Shown one piece after another: positions 56,400-64,000 of a DNA stretch of 64,000 nucleotides. This stretch comes from Fennellomyces sp. T-0311 (lineage: Eukaryota > Mucoromycota > Mucoromycetes > Mucorales > Lichtheimiaceae), in assembly GCA_025266875.1 (NCBI GenBank), contig JALLLT010000007.1, positions 1,054,001-1,118,000 on the forward strand, in the 5' to 3' direction. A model generated the notes under the pieces. It made no database searches, was not told the DNA's origin, and saw only the letters and a program-made list of their open reading frames with translations. Position 1 is the first letter of the stretch; every line of letters begins with the position of its first letter. Made by a program: the position numbers and the translations under genes.

Positions 56400-59300
56400 A
56401 AGCGTTGGCAAAACGGTTATAAGTAGCCGATCCGGTCGTTTTTTCTTGCCGTTCGATTACTGTATGTTACACCAACAATTGCATTTAGGTTACACTTTGA
56501 CGGACAAGTTCGCAAATCAGCACGGGTTCCGGGCTACATGCCAAGCAATCTTTGCTTTGTGTTCCAAAGGAACGTTCAATGGTCATGACACTCCCAATAC
56601 GATATGAGCAATTGCGCTTGCTTCCTCAAAGCGAAATTCTGTATTCCACCCACCGCCTGATTGTAAGCTTGGCCGCCTCTGCAAACGACGTAATACAGCT
56701 CATCAAACAAACAAAGATGTCAAGTGACCTTGCACAATCGTGCATAAAAGGGTCTCGACTTACGAGAAATCTCACTGGCAAGACATTATACTTTTTAGTG
56801 TAGGAAAGAATTCTATGAAACAAAGTCATACTACTTACCCCCTTAGCACATCAGAAATACGTTTATGACCGAATCGATGTATTACTGTACATATACAGCC
56901 GCGGGGCGCTTACTCCATGCATTCAGGGAAGCTCTGGAATTGATGCTATAATTGGAAAGCGATAACATCAAAATAGCACGTATTACTTGGCATTTAAAAA
57001 TATTCTCTGAAGATGGTGGAAGTTCACGCAAAGAATTATAAGCTGGCATACCAGCTTCATATATAAAGCCTTGTGTATCACACGTCTATAGCCATCGCTA
57101 ACCGCAAGTCAAGACCATCTCCAGACCCACCTGTGTAAGTTTGGATGTTACAGCGCACTTGCGCATGGCAACCCAGGAGCAAAAATACAATACCCTTCTC
57201 TTACCCACGTTCTACAATTACAGTTGTGAAGTACAGCCAAGAATTGGGTCAGCAAATGGTTCTCTTACTGAATCGGAAAAGCGGGACGTTTTTGTATTTC
57301 TCATCCTTGTCCATCCATCACATACCATTACTAAAATATGTCGAAACAGCGGTTGATTCCCACTCATCCAATTTCCCATAAAGCTTTCAATATAGTAACG
57401 AAAAGCTCAAAAGATAGACTCAGTGTAACTGTACGTATTCATTGACACGCTTACACAGCGGTTTATCTTCTCATCGACCAGCTAGGTAATCGATCGCAGT
57501 ACAAGCGGGTAATATATACTTTTCAGTTATGTTTATTGAATTGTGAAAAGACATCAGGAGGGGGGGGGTATCATCTTCAACATAGAGTTTGCTATAGCTT
57601 TTCATAAATTAAAAAGTGCACCGACAGAAAATCTGTCCGTTACCGTTTAACATAAGCAAACAGAGCTGCGTTCGTTACGGCTATCTACCCAACTTTTGTC
57701 GCTGGTTACTTTTAAAGATTATGATACTTTATCCACTTAAATCTATCTCTGCAGTACGATTAACTTGAATGATTTAGGTAATCGTTGTCTCTCTCTTCAA
57801 TACTCTAGACAGAAAGTTTTCAGTTGGAGTGACGCATCCGCGCCATATCCATACTTCTTCATATGTACAGTGCACTCACTCCAAGTAGCATGGTAGATCG
57901 TACCAAGATAAATTATACTGAAAAAGATCAATAGTACTTATAAATACTGTGTAGTCAACATCTTTTTTTCTAAATATGCAGTTTACTTATGCTCACCCAG
58001 TTAAACATTAAGTCGTTTAAACTGAAATCACTGTTCAAGTGAATTGAACACTTTTTCGGTAAGAAGAGTATTGTAGCACATGGGTCATATCGACGTAATA
58101 TTGACCAGGAAAACCATTTTTCAATTATGAACGATCAGGATCATGTAATCCTCGGAAGAATCTAGGTGTCTATATTCCGAGTGACTGAACTAGATCAAAA
58201 TTATGTGTGTAACTGCCTACAAGTCACTTTCCCTATAGGAAAGCAGGATGTCATCATCCACAGAGAAAGAGCACAATAAGCTTACAATGATACTGCGATA
58301 TGCGAGTATGGCTATCAAGGATTTATATATACATGTTTACGAAAAGCTGTCTGGATAAAAGGAAGATTACTGGGAACAGTGATCTCGACCAGGGTATACA
58401 CATAGTGAATGACGCTAACCATCCAAAGTAAGCCCCATTATTCTCAGCGAATATCTTCGAAGGAGCCATAAATTGCATGTACCAGGTACGCTAGCTTGGT
58501 ATCCCGGATTCGTATATTTATCCCAGTCGGCTTTTACTGCGTTAGTCTAACTGTTAAAGCTTATCAACATGTTTATCGTTGAAGAGAAGGTTAAGCTATA
58601 TAAGGGCATCCATAGTGATGCTTGTTGTTGTTTTGAATGTGTGAGACATAAATTCATATCCTTGACTACGTATATTGTATAAGCATCCACCAGAATGGCA
58701 ACCTCAGGAAAACACTGCCACGCAAGGTTAGTGAACTAAGTTACACTGTAGTACCTGCTATAAAAATCGTCATTGCACCAGCAATTTTGTACTTTCTGAT
58801 CCGAGTAGAAATATAGCAGCACACATATTCGCCATTCTAATGGACACGAGTGAACACTGGTGTAGAGGCAATGCAGATCAAAAGTTAACGCGCAAGATTG
58901 TTTGAATAGAAAGCCATATATATGCCAATCATGGTTTGCGTACATGATGCGGTGGCTTACAAATTTAGCTCACTTTAGTGCCAAAGAAATGGAACCACAG
59001 TATAGAAAATCATGTATCAGAAACGAATTTAAAGTCTGCGCGCACTTTATAACAGTGATTTTGATCTTGAGTAACCAAATGTATTCACTTGCCGCGGAAA
59101 AACGCTTGTGGTTCGCCGTTTTAGTGACACACAAGTTGGTAATATGATAGCAAGGGCGATGATCTAGAATTGAAGGACACAAAAAGCTAGACGGTGTGTG
59201 TCAATAAGATCAAATTCACATTGGCACTTGCAATCGCCATAAAGGTCGCTGTTTTCGTAACGCATGGGAGTTGGAAAGGCGACTATGTCAACAGTTCAGT

Positions 59301-59838
59301 CACCTGGAAAAGCGTGAGACAAAGGCTTTCATTGATCTGGAACGGGAACAAGGAGCTAAACGGGGGTATGGTCAACGTTCTTGTTCATCATACCTAGAAA
59401 CCAATGGGGCTGAGCACGATCAGCAAGTGTTGTAAATTAACAAGCTTAGTTACCTTTATACTGCGGCTATGTACTACATTGTCAAATATTTGTGAGTTCA
59501 TTTGTGGATTCCATGCAGTGATCCGGAAAGTCATCTGCACATGTCAGTCGCCTGAGATACAGAATAAGAAAGTGATACAAAGTTTTGACGAGATGAGGAA
59601 TCATGCGTCATGCACTCTAGATATGCGTTTTTCGTTTTGCTTGATCGTTGAAAATAGCATCTAGTAACACTAAAGGTACCTCAGAGGCGCTTAATTTACA
59701 AAAAAAAAACCACTCGACAGTATACGTTTTACCCAGCTGATTTCGTTAACGTAGAGCTTGTGATCTGTTTTAGTAAATTGGTCCAGCAGCGCCACTACTG
59801 TTACTTACTATACTCGGCGTCGGTTACACCAAACGAAA
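56400..59838. other. Gene-free stretch of about 3.4 kb
   Basis: Only short ORFs, none recognisable, and no clear transposon ends. A TATAAAG sequence at about 57061 precedes a 71-codon ORF that does not look like a gene. Confidence 0.45.
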
Positions 59839-59854
59839 CCTGTTACATAACAGG
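59839..59854 (+). promoter_or_regulatory. Palindromic promoter element of the seven-helix protein gene
   Basis: CCTGTTA-CA-TAACAGG, arms of 7 bp with a 2-bp spacer, 78 bp before the start at 59932. It is symmetric, as for a dimeric regulator. Whether anything binds is unknown. Confidence 0.4.
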
Positions 59855-59931
59855 TATTAAAGCGATGACCCACCTCGCAATATCTTCGTCATCTTCTCTC
59901 TTCCCCAGTTTTTCTATTATACCTTGAACTC

Positions 59932-60825
59932 ATGAGCGCTGTTGGAGGTCTAGTAATTGCTAGTAGAGAGCAGTTTATACTGCATGTCCAGTCAGCTCAA
60001 GCCATGATTGCACTTAGTGCTGTTACACTCATCGGTAGCGGTGTTCAAGCCTATCGCTACCGACGGATCATGCCCTACACTCTGATCGCTGTGGCGTCAT
60101 TCTCATTGTTGATTCAAGCTGCCATCACAGGAAGCATGGATCAATCGACACGCGAAATCGAAGGTGTATTATCGGCTGCGATAGCGGCCTATTTCTTTGG
60201 TGCCATCGTTCCAATTATTGCCTTTGTTCTGGTATTCTATACCTTCCAGGCAGCTTTACCTTCGGGCCAGGGCAAGACAGTTCTTTATGGCTATGTAAAC
60301 AGCAAGCTCTACGGAACTTTTATGGGCTATCTCTGGGCATTCATTCTCTTTATCTCGACCATCGGCTTCGTTGGAACTGTGGCCTCCCTCGCCTTTTCAT
60401 CATCCCTTTCCATGAGCTCATACCGAAGTGCCGTAAATGCTGTCTATACTGGCCAGTTCATCAACTATGGCTTATGGGCCTTTTTCGCCTTTTTCGGCTA
60501 TCAACTCTGGGAGTCGTGGGGATACATCCGCCATTTCCTTTACACGTTTGCAGCATATGTTGGCCTTCTTTTCCTTGTTGTCATCGGCAAGAGTGTCGGG
60601 GCATCCTACTCAGCTATTATGACTGATCCGAAATCTACTGAAGCAGCGGAATTCGCAATGGGCAGACTGTTCATGATCTTCGCATTGGTTGTAGTCCTCG
60701 TCTTTGGACATACTTGGACTGCTTCCGATGATCAGCCTGTTCTCCCAACCACGGCGCCTGTACAACAACAGCCTAATCCTTCTTCAGCTTCCGCTGACAA
60801 GACGGAAGTCACTGAGCAAGCATAA
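59932..60825 (+). CDS. Seven-helix integral membrane protein, unknown function
   Basis: A single-exon ORF of 297 residues. Hydrophobic helices at about 22-40, 47-66, 82-105, 128-152, 172-197, 207-226 and 243-262 (for example YFFGAIVPIIAFVLVFYTFQ, LWAFILFISTIGFVGTVASL, LFMIFALVVVLVFGHTW). The N-terminus is short, and the C-terminus is a polar, Pro/Gln/Ser-rich tail of about 35 residues (PTTAPVQQQPNPSSASADKT). No Lys typical of rhodopsins is obvious in the last helix, and no known receptor or transporter motif is seen. The upstream TGGTCCAGCAGCG (about 59776) is shared with the promoter of transporter D. The family was not recognised. Confidence 0.75.
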   Translation: MSAVGGLVIASREQFILHVQSAQAMIALSAVTLIGSGVQAYRYRRIMPYTLIAVASFSLLIQAAITGSMDQSTREIEGVLSAAIAAYFFGAIVPIIAFVLVFYTFQAALPSGQGKTVLYGYVNSKLYGTFMGYLWAFILFISTIGFVGTVASLAFSSSLSMSSYRSAVNAVYTGQFINYGLWAFFAFFGYQLWESWGYIRHFLYTFAAYVGLLFLVVIGKSVGASYSAIMTDPKSTEAAEFAMGRLFMIFALVVVLVFGHTWTASDDQPVLPTTAPVQQQPNPSSASADKTEVTEQA

Positions 60826-62280
60826 TTGGATATTCGAATCACCCTTTACCCCTGTATCTGTTATTAATCTTTTTCCCTGTCTTGTATCATTAATATATCG
60901 TTCCATACCATTTGTAACTTTTCAATATTTGACATATTATATATCCGGTGAGCCTTTATGTAACATGATGTGTACCGTTTATCCACTTAGTTTGGTCAGC
61001 AGACAATTTTGATTGGCCCATGTAAGCCTTTTGCTGGACACTTGTTTGGTGACGGTCTACTCCTTTGTGCATTTTTGAAAAAAAAATACAACGGTACCAT
61101 GTAACACAGATAAACTATAAAGTTTTGTAACAATAAGCATTGCAGAATCTGACAGCTGATACATATCTATGTATGTTTTGTGTGCATCCTATGTACATTT
61201 GCATTGCCTGGAATGATCGTCACGATAGCAGTTTAGTGTCAACAGCAATGCCATGGTTGCAACTCATCTCAACTAAGAGAACAATGCTAACTATCCTATG
61301 TTATTTTCGCTATATAGTTAAGGAATGAAGGAGTAAAAGATCAAGAATGGCGCTTTTAAAACAAGCATGCTGATGACTAGAGTAAACGATAATAGTGCTT
61401 TACAACAGCCACATGCCCTGTCAATAATCAGTCTAAAAGCAGACAGGGACCTAAATACTTTCCGCCAGAAGCTAGGGTTTCTCGATGTCGTCAACCCACG
61501 TGGAAAATTTATGAGTGGCATAAATGGAAGAAAATGGGCAATGGATCAAACATCTTTTATCACAGGCAAAATCCTCAAGTATTAATAATACGGACAACCA
61601 TGACTGTGAGTGTACTTCTACACTAGGCCAAAAAACATAACGTAAAATTAATTCACCCTGCGACTCTAGTAGGACGCAGCTAGGAGGACTGTTGTACGAA
61701 TTAAATTTTCGTCGATTCCTCCTTTAGCCTATGTATGTTTAAGCGTATCAGCAGACTGTCACACAGATATGCTTACATTAAGGAGTGAGGCTTACGAAGA
61801 AAAATGTCAGATATCCATGGGCTTCTGAAGACTTTATAGGAAATATTTTAGCATCTACTGTAGATGCACGTTATTTTAATTATATTAAAGGCATTTGCAG
61901 GCTTACCACGTCGTTGTCTTCCATTTTTGACGGATTTTCAACCAAAGCATGCGCTGTTGTACAGTCTGATGTAGTACGATTTGGACTAAGCACCGCACTA
62001 AGGGGGGACCCACCTCTGGGGGGCAAAGGGGTGAAGTAAGTGCCCCGATGGCCTCTGCGCACCCGTTGAATTTAAGCCGATGGGAGAGCCACACATATGG
62101 GCGTTTTATGCGTCTAGGGAGGAGAAAGTAAGACTTCTGGAATCCAGTGGCCACTTCCGAATGTTTGTTTTCATTGGTCCTGTTACTCAGATTGCAAGCT
62201 GTGTGCCCGCCTGCTAAATTCCCGTCTGCGGCCCACCACTTTGTAACTCTCTTTCTCCCTCTTTTTTATTTTAGTACTTA
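60826..62280. other. Gene-free stretch
   Basis: No gene recognised. A T/C-rich leader precedes the next ORF. Confidence 0.5.
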
Positions 62281-64000
62281 ATGTCACGTATAGCGAGGCC
62301 ACTTCATGTGACTCTGCATGACGACTCTGTTCAAGAGTCCAACATTGCGCGAATCTCTGGTTACGGTAGCAGTGTTACGTCCAAAAAGCGATTAGCTCGA
62401 ATCCCTTCATATACGCGAGATGATCCTATGGGACCAGCAGTACCAGACGCACCGAAATTGCAACGTCGGTCAACCAACAATCCAGTAGCGGCAAAGAGAC
62501 CGAGCAAAACAGCAAAGGCGACAATGAGGACGTCAACGTCTTCAACGGAAGAGCTGTCCGAGCCAGAGCCTATTCTACGTTTCGCCCCGCCCAAGGCAAA
62601 GACACCTCGGTCACCTAGCAACCGTTCACCGGTGCAGAACGAAGTCAAGCCAGGGAAAAAGTCTCCGTCGAACGGGATTGCGATCGGATCAAAAGTGTCA
62701 GTCCCGAGCATGGGTGTGTCTGGTACACTTCGTTTCCTCGGCCCCACCGAGTTCAAGCCAGGTGTCTGGGCAGGCATCGAACTAGATGACTCTGGCAACG
62801 GTAAGAACGACGGTTGCGTACAGGGGTAAGCCATCCTTTTGTCATGCATATACACTCTGGATACGTGTGAACTCATGATGACCTTTTAAGAATACGCTAT
62901 TTCACGTGCCCTCCACAGAAAGGTCTTTTTATCGGCGATTCCAAAATCGTCGCCTTGGATGTAGATCCGCCGGAAGAAAAAACCATGGCACCAAACAAAC
63001 TGTCGCCACCCATACAACGACGAAGCCGTCAGCCCATACCGGAATCCACCCGGTCAAGTACATATGCCAGACGATCCAAGACACTACAGTCATCGCAGAA
63101 ACGCAGCAAAATATCGGCCACTCGCTCAACCGATTCCACCAGCAAGTCATCTCGATACTCGGTAGATAAATCCGTGGAACCCGTTCCGCCGCTCCCAGAA
63201 ATTATAGCACAGAACGATGGCGCACAAAAGCCAGAGCAACGGACACCGGAGACACTTGCGCCACCTGCTGTTGCTGCAGTGGAGCCCGAGGTCACCGAAA
63301 AAGCTGCATCTCCAGCAAGCGGAGAGTCACAAAACAGATCAACCCCCAATACGGTGTCCGAGCAGGAGCTGTATCACATCTACGAGCTGTTGGAGAAGGC
63401 ACAGCGAGAAAAGGACAAGCTGTCTGCCGAGATCAGCAGCAAAGAAGCAGCTTGGGAGCGATTGGTGACCACCAAAGAGAGCTATGCTCTGCGGATCAAG
63501 GAAAAGGACGAAGAGATGACACGGTTACAGCAGCAACTGTCCGACTTTCAGGAGAAATTCGAAACGGCGCAGCAGCAGCTTCAGGAGAAGCAAAACATGC
63601 TGGACAAGAGTGTCAAGGATGATTCGTCACAAGAGCAATCTCTGCGGCGGATCGAAAAATTAGAAGGGATCATTGAAGACATGAAAGCAAAAGCAACCGG
63701 CACCATGGAAGCCTACGAAACACAGCTACGTGAATCTCAGGGGCAGCTCGACCATCTGCGAAACAGCTTAAAAGACCAAGAAACGATGTCTGCGGCATTG
63801 GAGAGGGAGTGTGATGATTTACGTAAAGCTGGTCTAGAGGCGATCAACGCCTATGAAGCCTCCATACAGGAGCTGAAACGGCAGAGTCACCAAGCGGAAG
63901 AACAAAAGAATTCCGAAATCACCGAGCTAAACAAGACCATTGCTAACCTGCGAGGTGACGACTATGTTGTGGGTGGCAACTATGATAGTCACGATCGGTA
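62281..64000 (+). CDS. CAP-Gly/coiled-coil microtubule-binding protein (cut by window end)
   Basis: Exon 1 62281-62825, intron 62826-62890 (65 nt), exon 2 from 62891 open to the window edge, so the C-terminus is missing. After an about 130-residue Ser/Pro/Lys-rich N-terminus, a CAP-Gly domain (about 135-205) shows GSKVSVPSMGVSGTLRFLG, FKPGVWAGIELDD, the GKNDG tubulin-tail-binding loop (with GCVQG after it) and YFTCPPQKGLFI. A basic Ser/Arg-rich linker follows, then from about residue 360 a long coiled coil (ELYHIYELLEKAQREKDKLS, then RLQQQLSDFQEKFETAQQQL). This is the plan of CLIP-170/Tip1/Bik1 plus-end trackers. Dynactin p150 also has it, but there the domain is usually nearer the N-terminus, so the CLIP type is preferred. 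Confidence 0.85.

Noticed and set aside
57141..57381. Two short plus-strand ORFs after a TATAAAG
   Set aside because: Overlapping frames with no conserved sequence character; not supported as a gene.
62055..62095. Short match to the 5' end of large-subunit rRNA (ACCCGTTGAATTTAAGC)
   Set aside because: About 17-20 bases only, with two changes; the flanks do not match rRNA, so chance or a tiny fragment is likelier than an rRNA gene.

Overview
This window is nuclear DNA of a fungus, most likely an early-diverging one of the Mucoromycota (Mucorales-type). The basis is: very many short GT-AG introns (about 43-79 nt); core eukaryotic genes of fungal type (ARF GTPase, a TTC7/Ypp1-like protein, an ergosteryl-glucosidase-like GH5, PMT1-type mannosyltransferase, a CAP-Gly protein); and several multicopy ORF families that I recall only from Mucoromycota. 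No tRNA, rRNA or CRISPR was recognised. Species cannot be named from the sequence alone.

Layout. 0.3-3.9 kb: a complete-looking Mutator-like (MULE) DNA transposon with terminal inverted repeats and a 10-bp target duplication. 5.3-7.2 kb: an F-box/TPR gene. 8.1-8.7 kb: a frameshifted Pro/Gln-rich relic. 8.9-13.3 kb: an unusual 4.4-kb element bounded by about 0.9-kb, nearly identical inverted repeats and holding a decayed Mucoromycota-type ORF. 13.9-14.9 kb: a drug/metabolite transporter (EamA, SLC35G-like) gene, with a dead relative at 19.3-19.8 kb. 18.4-19.0 kb: a secreted Pro/Thr/Ser-rich protein.

21.8-32.0 kb is a dense island of conserved genes: ARF, TTC7/Ypp1-like, a small coiled-coil protein, a GH5 steryl-glucosidase-like enzyme and an HPS1-like (BLOC-3) protein. 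Three of these (ARF, TTC7/Ypp1, HPS1) act in membrane traffic or phosphoinositide/Rab control, but I see nothing beyond proximity that links them.

33.0-34.9 kb holds a convergent pair of paralogues with a PD-(D/E)XK-nuclease-like core, one keeping and one losing the candidate catalytic residues. 35.7-36.9 kb is a dead Tc1-like transposase, followed by the first of two related TA-flanked MITEs.

40.5-50.5 kb is a same-strand array of six EamA/SLC35G-like transporter genes (A-F). All have three exons with introns at identical positions, and nearly all start with an acidic dileucine-type motif. 51.8-54.6 kb is an 11-exon PMT1-type protein O-mannosyltransferase, convergent with a GH27-like alpha-galactosidase (54.7-56.2 kb). 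After 3.7 kb without genes come a seven-helix membrane protein (59.9 kb) and a CAP-Gly/coiled-coil microtubule-binding protein cut by the window end.

Exon boundaries were worked out by hand from reading frames, splice consensus and paralogue comparison. They are predictions.
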